Positions 1 through 6,213 of a DNA stretch of 13,770 nt are shown here, piece after piece. Each line of letters starts with the position of its first letter. Position 1 is the stretch's first letter. The translations under genes were made by a program, and so were the position numbers. Location of the stretch: the NCBI GenBank assembly GCA_005778045.1, contig SXKQ01000054.1:1-13770 (forward strand), in the 5' to 3' direction. The notes under the pieces are model-generated. The model was not told the origin of the DNA. It saw only the letters and a program-made list of their open reading frames with translations, and searched no databases. The stretch comes from Planctomycetia bacterium. Its GTDB lineage: Bacteria > Planctomycetota > UBA1135 > GCA-002686595.

Positions 1-9
1 GAACTCGCC

Positions 10-159
10 CTAGAACTCGACGACGAACTCGACGGCGCGTTCCTTGCGCCGCTGGTACAGCCCCTTGGCCCGCGCGGTGACGTCCTCCACGCGTTCGCCG
101 AGGGTGGCGTTCTCCACGCCGCCGCAAACATGGCGGTCCTTTTCCAGGATCGTGCTCAT
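10..159 (-). CDS. small hypothetical protein, 49 aa
   Basis: This short ORF is not a family I recognise. The start is chosen from the ribosome binding site: GAGGA lies 6 nt upstream of an ATG at 159. The same frame stays open further upstream to a possible start at 375, but that would overlap the 3' end of pdxA and has no such site. The product is charged, with a basic helical-looking middle (residues 27-40, rich in R, K, E and A) and an end made of two VEF-type repeats (VEFVVEF). It has one cysteine (C13) and no signal peptide or membrane segment. It lies downstream of pdxA on the same strand after a 176-nt spacer containing hairpins, so it may have its own promoter. The tail sits almost at the window edge, and GAGTTC recurs just past the stop, so a frameshifted longer form cannot be excluded. 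Confidence 0.5.
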   Translation of the reverse strand: MSTILEKDRHVCGGVENATLGERVEDVTARAKGLYQRRKERAVEFVVEF

Positions 160-249
160 AGCGGTTCCTCGTGGCGACTCGCCGCCGTCGCATGCGCCAC
201 CTCGCCCGGAATCCCGGCGAGCTGCGGCGTCGGTCCGTCCGCGAACAGG

Positions 250-313
250 CTCCCCTAGCACGCCGCGGGAGGCGCTCCCCTCGCGCCTCGTCCGCAGCGC
301 GAGCACAGGGGAG
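250..313 (-). repeat. nested inverted repeats between pdxA and the 49-aa ORF
   Basis: A perfect 7-bp hairpin (GAGGCGC / GCGCCTC, 7-nt loop, 269-289) sits inside a second 7-bp pair, CTCCCCT at 250-256 with AGGGGAG at 307-313. A second copy of CTCCCCT at 275-281 lies in the loop of the inner hairpin and could pair with the same AGGGGAG, so two alternative foldings are possible. No U-run follows on the minus strand, so this is not a standard intrinsic terminator. It lies just after the pdxA stop and before the small ORF. Confidence 0.4.
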
Positions 314-335
314 TGCGCAGCGCGTGCGTACGGAG

Positions 336-1325
336 CTAGCTCTCGACGACCGCGATCGGAGAGCCGCTGGCCCAAGCCGCGGCCTGCAGGAGCGCCACCA
401 CGAGGTTGCGCGGCGAGGCGAGGCCCTTGCCCGCGATGTCGAAGGCGGTGCCGTGCGCCGGGCTGACGCGCAGGAAGCTCAAGCCCGCGATCACCGTCAG
501 GCCCTGCTCGGGCAGGTGCAGCTTGACCGGAATGAAAGCCTGATCGTGGTACAGCGCGAGCACGCCTTCGTAGCGGCCCTGCGACGCCTGCAGGAACACC
601 GTGTCGGGCGAGAGCGGACCGACGACGTCGACTCCGCGCGCACGCGCCGCGGCGACCGCCGGCTCGAGGATCTGGTGGTCCTCGGCTCCGAGCAGCCCGC
701 GCTCACCCGCGTGCGGATTGAGGCCCGCGAGCGCGAGCTTCGGCCGCGCAAAGCCCCACGCGCGCAGCGTCTCGTCGAACAAGAGCAGGTGATCGAGCAC
801 CCGCTCGGTGGTCACGAGCTCGAGCGCGGCACGCAGCGGCAGGTGTCGCGAGAGCTGCAGCACGCGCAGCTTGCCTGCGACCGCCATCATCTGGAAGCGC
901 GTCGCGCCGTCCCAGCGCCCGAGCAACTCGGTCTGGCCTTCAACCTTCTCGCCCGCAGCGTGCAGCGCCTCCTTCGAGACCGGACCGGTCACGAGCGCGT
1001 CCACGCGTCGCGCGCGAGCGAGCTCGACGCCCGTGCGCAGCGCGTCGAGCGCCGCGCGGCCACAGTTCGCCTGCACGCGACCGAGCTCGAAGCTGCCGAG
1101 TTCGCCCGTGTCGAGCCAAGTCACGCCCGCGGCGGAATCGAGCTCGCCTTCCGCGCGCGCCAGCGGCACTTCGCTCGGCCGAAAGCGGCCCGGACCGATC
1201 ACGACGAGCCGGGTCGCGGCGCGCACGCGCGCGTCGGCGAGGGCGGCGAGGGCGATCTCGGGTCCGACTCCGGCGGGATCGCCGAGCGTCAGGGCCAGCA
1301 GCGGTCGTGGCGTTGCAGGAGCCAT
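336..1325 (-). CDS. pdxA: 4-hydroxythreonine-4-phosphate dehydrogenase PdxA
   Basis: PdxA oxidises 4-phosphohydroxy-L-threonine with NAD(P)+ in the DXP-dependent pyridoxal phosphate pathway; it is a cytosolic, metal-dependent homodimer. The 329 residues match the usual family length. Visible hallmarks are LTLGDPAGVGPE near the N-terminus (12-23), TGPVSK (113-118), and the three metal-ligand histidines at about H161 (SRHLPL), H205 (GLNPHAGE) and H260 (YHDQAFIPVK). SPAHGTAFDIAGKG (288-301) is the typical C-terminal block. The ATG at 1325 is chosen because it starts just before the conserved LTLGDP block; an in-frame GTG at 1355 would add 10 residues, and neither has a good ribosome binding site. 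The usual GHTE motif reads GQTE here (Q131). The gene follows the FlhB-C-like gene by 69 nt on the same strand and may be co-transcribed with it. Confidence 0.95.
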   Translation of the reverse strand: MAPATPRPLLALTLGDPAGVGPEIALAALADARVRAATRLVVIGPGRFRPSEVPLARAEGELDSAAGVTWLDTGELGSFELGRVQANCGRAALDALRTGVELARARRVDALVTGPVSKEALHAAGEKVEGQTELLGRWDGATRFQMMAVAGKLRVLQLSRHLPLRAALELVTTERVLDHLLLFDETLRAWGFARPKLALAGLNPHAGERGLLGAEDHQILEPAVAAARARGVDVVGPLSPDTVFLQASQGRYEGVLALYHDQAFIPVKLHLPEQGLTVIAGLSFLRVSPAHGTAFDIAGKGLASPRNLVVALLQAAAWASGSPIAVVES

Positions 1326-1394
1326 TGTCGCGACGAGTCTAGCAAGCGCGCCCACAGGGGCCGCGCCGCGCTCCTCGCACTCGGCGACGCTCTC

Positions 1395-1658
1395 TCAGCG
1401 ACGTTCGCGCTCGCGGCGCACCTCGCCGAGCCACCCCAGCACCGTCGCCAGCGTGTCGCAGCTCTCGCCGTCGAGTTCGTCGTCGACATCGCAGCCCGAG
1501 AGCAGCGCCAGCGAGTCGAGGTCGCCCTCGAGCGGCAAGGCAGAGCGCCGCGCGAGCGCGCGAGCCTGATCGAGAGCCACATCGACGGCCCGCACGACCT
1601 CCTCGGGGGCACGCGAGCTCTCTTCGTTCCAAGGCTGGATTCCTGCACGCGCGTCCAC
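1395..1658 (-). CDS. FlhB C-terminal-domain-like protein (FhlB/YlqH type)
   Basis: This 87-aa protein resembles the soluble cytoplasmic domain of FlhB, the flagellar type III export switch, without the membrane part. Residues of about 36-79 (from ALPLEGDLDSLALL to TLATVLGWL) align without gaps, by eye, to the remembered end of E. coli FlhB and to the stand-alone B. subtilis protein YlqH. The conserved features are a hydrophobic-P-hydrophobic strand, an LALLS-type helix, an acidic turn and a final AxVLxWL-type helix. No NPTH autocleavage motif is present, as expected for stand-alone versions. The GTG start at 1658 is fixed by GGAGG 7 nt upstream, inside the end of the FliK-like gene, whose stop is 2 nt before. 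The pairing with a FliK-like gene strongly supports the reading. The N-terminal 20 residues are not recognisable. Confidence 0.62.
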   Translation of the reverse strand: MDARAGIQPWNEESSRAPEEVVRAVDVALDQARALARRSALPLEGDLDSLALLSGCDVDDELDGESCDTLATVLGWLGEVRRERERR

Positions 1659-1660
1659 GC

Positions 1661-3085
1661 TCACACCTCCATGTCGACCACGTTGTGATCGACCAGCCAC
1701 GAGAGCGCACGCACCGGGTCGAGCGCCTGCGGCGGCTCGGAAATCGAGACCGCCACGCTCGCCCGAACCGACCGGCCCACCTTGGACAGCTTGCGCTCGA
1801 GTTCCGGCAACATCGCTCGCAGCTCGCACGCCGCCGCCTCGTCGGCAGCGAGCACGCGCAGCGCAACCTCGCCCGCACCGACGAGCAGCTCGGCCTGCAC
1901 GATGCCCAGCGAGCCGGCCTCGAGAGCGAGCGCCATGCGCCGCGCGGCCGGTGCGCCGCGCGGCGCATGCGTCGAGCGGACGTACGAGCGATGCACGAAC
2001 ACATGCGCGGTCGTGCAGCGCTCGTCATCCCAGATCGGCAGGCTCCAGTGCGACGAGAGTCGTGCCGCCTGTCGAGCGACGTTGATCCACTGCTCGGCCT
2101 CAATGGCCGCGAGCAGGCGCAGCACTGCGTCCTTCAGTGCGCCGGGCGCGAGCCCATCGCGCGCGAGCAACAACTCACCCTTGAGGTCGTCGGCGAGCGA
2201 CGCGCTCGCGGAGTGCGCGTGCAGCGGGGCATCGAAGCCGCACAGCGCGCGGACCAGCGCCTCGCGCAGCGGTCTCGGGAGCGTGTCGAGCTCGAACGCA
2301 CGCAGCGAGTCGAGCAACGTCTCGCGCAGCGTCGTGCCGCTGGTGTGCACGAGTGCGCGCTCGAGCAACACACCGACGCTGCGCGGCAGCCCGCCGACAG
2401 GCTCGCCCCGCAGCCAGCGTTCCAGCGTCGTTCGTTCGTCCGCTCCGGCACACTCGACCCGCAGCTCCGCGCGCAACCCGCGCTGGAGCTCGCGCGCGAA
2501 GTCCTCGACCGCGTCGCTCCCGAGCCAGTCCGCCAGCAGCGCTCGCGCAAGGCGCTGCCCATCGCCGCCGAGCTCGATGAAACCGGCCGCCAGAAAGCGT
2601 GCCTCGCGACACTGACCACTCTCGCGCAAGGCCCGCGCGAGCGCCGCACCGTCCCGCCCCGCGCGAAACATGCAGCGCTCGAGGGCGCGCCGCAGGCGCT
2701 CTCGAAGCTCGCGCTCCGCCGCGGGCTGCGCGTCAAGTTCGCGCTCGAGTTGCGAGATGGCGTCGCCGAGCGGCTCTTCCGCACCCACGGCGGCGCGCAG
2801 CCTGGCGAGCAGGCTCGGCTCGCCCCCGACCGCGGCCTCTGCCGCGGCCTGAGCCGCTCGCTCGCCGCCCGAGAAGAGCGCGAACAGGAAGCGCCTTCCC
2901 GGCTCGGGCCCGACCCCATCGGCCGCATGGACCAGCTCGGATCCCAGCCCCGGCAGCCCCCCACCGGCGCTGCCCGGCTGAACCGCGCCGATCACGGAGC
3001 GCCCCCCGCGGCGCGCGACCCCGGACGCCCCCGTCGGTCGGCTGCCGGGACGCGGCAGCGGGCCCTGCATCGAGATGGGGTCCAT
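1661..3085 (-). CDS. FliK-like flagellar hook-length control family protein
   Basis: This 474-aa protein ends in a domain resembling the C-terminal domain of FliK (Flg_hook), which contacts FlhB to switch the export apparatus from rod/hook to filament substrates. Residues of about 384-445 carry the family pattern: LEAGSLGIVQAELLV, then a strand (EVALRVLA), then a helix with LRAMLPELERKLSKVG. The first 60 residues are rich in G, P, R and S and look disordered, as FliK N-termini often are. The middle (about 70-340) is alanine-, arginine- and leucine-rich and mostly helical, with no domain I recognise. The start at 3085 is the first ATG beginning a sensible reading (MDPISMQ); the frame is open up to 3184, so the start is uncertain. 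Its stop is 2 nt from the FlhB-C-like gene. No other flagellar gene is in view. Confidence 0.6.
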   Translation of the reverse strand: MDPISMQGPLPRPGSRPTGASGVARRGGRSVIGAVQPGSAGGGLPGLGSELVHAADGVGPEPGRRFLFALFSGGERAAQAAAEAAVGGEPSLLARLRAAVGAEEPLGDAISQLERELDAQPAAERELRERLRRALERCMFRAGRDGAALARALRESGQCREARFLAAGFIELGGDGQRLARALLADWLGSDAVEDFARELQRGLRAELRVECAGADERTTLERWLRGEPVGGLPRSVGVLLERALVHTSGTTLRETLLDSLRAFELDTLPRPLREALVRALCGFDAPLHAHSASASLADDLKGELLLARDGLAPGALKDAVLRLLAAIEAEQWINVARQAARLSSHWSLPIWDDERCTTAHVFVHRSYVRSTHAPRGAPAARRMALALEAGSLGIVQAELLVGAGEVALRVLAADEAAACELRAMLPELERKLSKVGRSVRASVAVSISEPPQALDPVRALSWLVDHNVVDMEV

Positions 3086-3099
3086 CGTCGGCGGTTCTC

Positions 3100-3138
3100 G
3101 GACGATCCCCGGGACCCGTGAGCCCGAGGGGCTCGTCC
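3100..3138 (-). repeat. long inverted repeat in the leader of the FliK-like gene
   Basis: Arms 3100-3110 and 3128-3138 pair over 10 of 11 positions (one T/C mismatch) around a 17-nt spacer. The spacer-proximal part can also form the alternative hairpin GAGCCC-GAG-GGGCTC (3120-3134). The element starts 14 nt upstream of the chosen ATG on the minus strand, so in mRNA it would sit just before the translation start. It could be a leader hairpin or an operator. Confidence 0.4.
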
Positions 3139-3186
3139 ACCGCCGCTCGCGCGGCGCGGAGCGGAAATTCCTGCCGTAACCCACTC

Positions 3187-3232
3187 AAAAAGGAAGCGCG
3201 CGCCCGACCGGACGGACCGATCGGGCGCGCGC
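3187..3232 (-). terminator. intrinsic terminator of the sigma/anti-sigma/exported-protein operon
   Basis: A perfect 12-bp GC-rich stem pairs 3196-3207 with 3221-3232 around a 13-nt loop. In the minus-strand transcript it is followed within 4 nt by five U residues (A5 at 3187-3191 on the plus strand). It begins 25 nt after the stop codon of the exported-protein gene. Confidence 0.85.
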
Positions 3233-3257
3233 GAGAGCTCGTTAGCGAGTTCGGCAG

Positions 3258-3914
3258 CTAGTCGCTCTGCTCGACGCGCAGCACGTTGCCGACCGTCTTG
3301 ATGTGGATCACGCGGTGGCAGTTCTGGAGGCTCACGGCATGCCAGCGGAAGACCTGATCGAGCACACCCGAGGCGTCGAGCTGCTGGATCTTCAGCTCCC
3401 TCGATCCGAGCGCGAGCGGCTCGCTGGCGCGCGGGATGTTGGCGACCGAGATCGTCGCGACTCCGCCGACGAACGGCAGGCCCACCACGGTGTGCGCACG
3501 CACGCGGCCCGTCGACATGAAGGGGCGGTCGAGCAGCACGTTCATGCGGCCGAGGAACTGGTAGCGCACGCGGCCGTTGGGGAGCACGACGCGCTCGAAG
3601 CAGCCGTCCGGACCCGTCGGGTAGGCGTCCACGATGGCCGCGAGCACCTCGGCCTCGAGACCGACCAGCGCAAAGCCGGGGCGATCCGGACCGATCGTGT
3701 TGGAGAGCGAGCCCGTCTCGCCGGTCGTACCCGTCGGCGGGGGCGGAGCCATCATCGGCAGGCTGCCGACGGTGTCGCCGCCGGAGCCACCGAGGGACAA
3801 CGGCGAGTCCGCGTTCGAGAAGAACGCGAGGGTGCCGAGCCCCATGGCGAGAGACAGCACGAAGGCCCTCAGGCCCAAGTGCGTCTTCGGTCGTTGGTGT
3901 GGGTGCAAGTTCAT
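3258..3914 (-). CDS. exported protein of unknown function
   Basis: I do not recognise this 218-aa protein. It has a basic N-terminus (residues 1-16) and a hydrophobic stretch (about 17-32, FVLSLAMGLGTLAFF) followed by SNA-DS, a plausible signal peptidase I site; it could also be an uncleaved anchor. There is no lipobox. Residues 36-78 form a linker rich in G, P, S and T, and 79-218 look like a mostly beta-strand globular domain with two cysteines (C105, C199) that could form a disulfide outside the cytoplasm. The ATG at 3914 is preferred because AGGGA lies 5 nt upstream and the signal sequence follows directly; upstream in-frame starts would overlap the TPR gene. It is the third gene of the sigma-factor operon, 25 nt after the TPR gene, so it may be part of the signal sensed or controlled by the sigma factor. 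Confidence 0.75.
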   Translation of the reverse strand: MNLHPHQRPKTHLGLRAFVLSLAMGLGTLAFFSNADSPLSLGGSGGDTVGSLPMMAPPPPTGTTGETGSLSNTIGPDRPGFALVGLEAEVLAAIVDAYPTGPDGCFERVVLPNGRVRYQFLGRMNVLLDRPFMSTGRVRAHTVVGLPFVGGVATISVANIPRASEPLALGSRELKIQQLDASGVLDQVFRWHAVSLQNCHRVIHIKTVGNVLRVEQSD

Positions 3915-3939
3915 GGGTTTCCCTGAGTTCTCGCCCGGC

Positions 3940-5010
3940 CTAGGCCGCGCGATCCGTGTCGAAGAGCTCGGGACAGGCGGCGACGATTCGCGCTCCAAAT
4001 CCGGGTTGTTCGTCGATGGCCTGGTGCAGGCCCTTGGCCGCCGTGAAGAGCTGCAGGACCGCCTCCCGGCGCTGCGGGTGGCGGTCGAGCAGCTGGCGGA
4101 AGTAGTCCACCGACCGGCGCTGGTCGCGCAGCTGCGCGTACATCACACCGATGTTGAACAGAACGAAGAAGAAGCGCTCGTCGCGGGCCTCGAGTCCGGC
4201 CATCGAGACCCAGCGGAAGTAGGCCAGCGCGCGGCGGTGGTCACCTTCGCCGACGTACAGCTGCCCGAGCTGCACCGCGGCGTGCCCGCGGTTGGCCTCC
4301 GCCATGGCGCTCTCGAACACCCCGGCGAACTCGCGCGCAGCCTGCAGCGTCTTGCCTTCCTGCGCGTGCAGGTAGGCGAGGTACAGGCGCGCCTCCTCGT
4401 GAGAGGGGTCGGCCGCGATGGCCTCGTCGAGCAGGCGCCGGCCCTTGTCGAGCGGCGACGCGATCTCCTTCAGCTGCCCGTTGAGCATCGAGCGCGCGTG
4501 GGTCCAGTCGATGTCGCTCGCAGAGTCCGCGCTGCCGTCTGACAGCACGCCGTCGACGAAGCGCTGGCCCTCGAGCTGGATCGGGTCGACTTCGACCGCG
4601 GGCTCGAACACGTGGGTGCGCAGCCAGTCCGGGCGCGTGCCGGCGAGCACGTAGGCCTTGCCGATCTGGTAGAAGATCGTGGCGAGCTTGTGGACGAGCT
4701 CGAAGGACGAGGTTTGCGCGTAGAGCGCCGAGCCCGTCAGGCTGCTGATGTGGGCGAGCAGCCGCGTAGGATCGGCTACGTCGCGGTGCAGGCGCACGCA
4801 GCGCCGGGTTTCGTCGAGGAAGGCGCGGCACGAGGTGCACTCCTCGAGGTGCACGAGGGCGCGGGCCGCCGCAGGCTCGTCGATCTCGCCGTCGACGAGG
4901 CACGACAGGTCGAGCTGGAAGTGCTCGCACACGTCCGTTCCACCGTCGAAGGGCCCCTGGCCCCCCGCTCCCGAGTTTCCCCAGGCGCCCGAGTTCCACT
5001 CACTCGTCAT
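3940..5010 (-). CDS. zinc-finger/TPR protein, probable anti-sigma factor
   Basis: This 356-aa protein has an N-terminal zinc-finger of the anti-sigma type (zf-HC2/ZAS): C28, then H54xxxC58xxC61 in a helical segment (VDGEIDEPAAARALVHLEECTSC). It continues with TPR-like helical repeats at about 188-330 (for example LLDEAIAADPSHEEARLYLAYLHAQEG and ALAYFRWVSM). No membrane helix is visible, so it should be cytoplasmic, unlike many ZAS anti-sigma factors. The start codon lies inside the sigma gene (11-nt overlap), with GGAGG 6 nt upstream, so translation is probably coupled and stoichiometric. Known biology: ZAS domains bind sigma regions 2 and 4. Inference: the TPR part receives a protein signal that releases the sigma factor. 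The role as anti-sigma rests on the zinc motif and gene order. Confidence 0.82.
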   Translation of the reverse strand: MTSEWNSGAWGNSGAGGQGPFDGGTDVCEHFQLDLSCLVDGEIDEPAAARALVHLEECTSCRAFLDETRRCVRLHRDVADPTRLLAHISSLTGSALYAQTSSFELVHKLATIFYQIGKAYVLAGTRPDWLRTHVFEPAVEVDPIQLEGQRFVDGVLSDGSADSASDIDWTHARSMLNGQLKEIASPLDKGRRLLDEAIAADPSHEEARLYLAYLHAQEGKTLQAAREFAGVFESAMAEANRGHAAVQLGQLYVGEGDHRRALAYFRWVSMAGLEARDERFFFVLFNIGVMYAQLRDQRRSVDYFRQLLDRHPQRREAVLQLFTAAKGLHQAIDEQPGFGARIVAACPELFDTDRAA

Positions 5011-5884
5011 GGTTGTCCTCCTCGCCCGCAGTCAGGCTCTCGCGCGCCTCGCCAGCGAGCATCGCGCGCGGGTCACGCGCCGGGCGGCACTCCGCCGGCT
5101 GTCCCTCGAACACGCTCTGAATGGCGCGGTGGATCTTCCGGCGTGCGCGGAAGATCACCATCTTCAGGTTCTCGAGCTTGATGCCGAGCCGATCGGCCGC
5201 GCTGCGGTACGAGAGCTGCTCGACCTCGACCATGTGAATCGCCGCGCGCTCGCGCGGGCCGAGCATCGAATAGAAGCGCAGGTAGAGATGCAGGTAGGTC
5301 AGGTAGACCCGCCCGCACTCGGCCTGGGTCTCCTGGTCGGCGAGCCCTTCCTCCGGCCGCAGGGCGCGCGTCTCCGGCTGCTCCGAGAGGTCCTCGAACG
5401 CGACCTCATGGCGCCCGGCGCGCCCCTGAGCCCGCAGGTGCTTGAGCACCGTGTTGCGCACGATCGTCGCGGTCCAGACGCGGAAGGCGTCCTCGCGCTC
5501 GGCGTTGAAGCGGTGCGGGTAGCGGTAGACGTTGAAGAACACTTCCTGCAGCACGTCGCGCGGGTCGGACTTGCTGCCGTAGCGGCGCAGGCAGTGGGCC
5601 ACCTGCACCAGCAGGTGCTCGCTGTTGAGCTCGAACAGCACCCCGAAGGTGCCGCGGCCGCTGGTGCAGCGGAAGCTCTCCATCAGCCGGGTCGAAAGCG
5701 CATCGCGCAGGGACTCCGGTGTGCGCGCGGGTCCGTCGACGACCGCCAGCATGCGCGCGAGCTCCTCGGTCGGAAGCTCCGCTCGCAGCCCGGTGAGCCG
5801 ATCGCGCACAGACTCGCCCCGCACTCCGCGAGGAGCTTCAGCCGCACCCGTTCGAGTCTGGCGCAGGGAGTCTGCGTCGAGCAT
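5000..5884 (-). CDS. ECF-like RNA polymerase sigma factor
   Basis: This 294-aa sigma-70 family protein has only the ECF core domains plus extensions. Region 2 covers about 80-152, with the helix DPRDVLQEVFFNVYRYPHRF and the region 2.3/2.4 segment FRVWTATIVRNTVLKHL. Region 4 covers about 205-256: LGPRERAAIHMVEVEQLSY followed by a helix-turn-helix (SAADRLGIKLENLKMVIFRARRKI). There is no sign of region 1.1 or a full region 3. The first 80 residues are an extra helical N-terminus, and about 35 polar residues trail region 4. The ATG at 5884 has GGAG 4 nt upstream; the frame is open to 6016, but that part is proline/arginine-rich and unlike a protein domain. It overlaps the zinc-finger/TPR gene by 11 nt, the usual sigma/anti-sigma order. 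Confidence 0.9.
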   Translation of the reverse strand: MLDADSLRQTRTGAAEAPRGVRGESVRDRLTGLRAELPTEELARMLAVVDGPARTPESLRDALSTRLMESFRCTSGRGTFGVLFELNSEHLLVQVAHCLRRYGSKSDPRDVLQEVFFNVYRYPHRFNAEREDAFRVWTATIVRNTVLKHLRAQGRAGRHEVAFEDLSEQPETRALRPEEGLADQETQAECGRVYLTYLHLYLRFYSMLGPRERAAIHMVEVEQLSYRSAADRLGIKLENLKMVIFRARRKIHRAIQSVFEGQPAECRPARDPRAMLAGEARESLTAGEEDNHDE

Positions 5885-6213
5885 GGCGCTCCGTGGACGG
5901 GTTGAGCTCGCTGGCTCCGAGGGGTTCGGGGCCGGGGAGCGGGGTGGAGAGAGAAGGCAGGGGAGCCGGACTCGCTGGCGTTGCGGTCGCCTTTCTTGCT
6001 GAGGGCAGGCCGGCAACTGTCGCGAGACGAATCGGGACGACCGATTCTAGACGCGGCGAAACTGGCGGTTACCGCGCGCGGGAAGTCGGTTGCCCAGAAA
6101 AGCGTGCAAGGCGCTCGTCAATGCGCTCCAAGTCACGATTTGAGGAATAGTTACGCGCGGCTGAAATGTCGGGTACGCCGCGCGACAGGCCGCGGGCGCA
6201 CAATGTCTGCCCC
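5885..6213. other. divergent intergenic region between the sigma operon and queG
   Basis: These 329 nt must hold the promoters of the sigma operon (minus) and queG (plus). I see no convincing gene in it; open frames here are proline/arginine-rich with no ribosome binding site. The only clear structure is the inverted repeat at 6029-6047. A weak promoter-like pair for queG (TTGAGG at 6140, TGAAAT at 6162, 16-nt spacer) is too poor to call separately. Confidence 0.7.
6029..6047. promoter_or_regulatory. perfect 7-5-7 inverted repeat, operator-like
   Basis: GAATCGG (6029-6035) and CCGATTC (6041-6047) form a perfect palindrome around a 5-nt spacer, inside a less GC-rich part of the divergent spacer. 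It lies 145 nt upstream of the sigma start and 166 nt upstream of the queG start, so it could control either side. The half-site does not match a regulator I can name. Confidence 0.4.

Noticed and set aside
171..1688. 505-codon plus-strand open frame across pdxA and the FlhB-C-like gene
   Set aside because: It is antisense to two better-supported genes, arginine-rich and low-complexity, and has no ribosome binding site. It results from GC-rich third positions.
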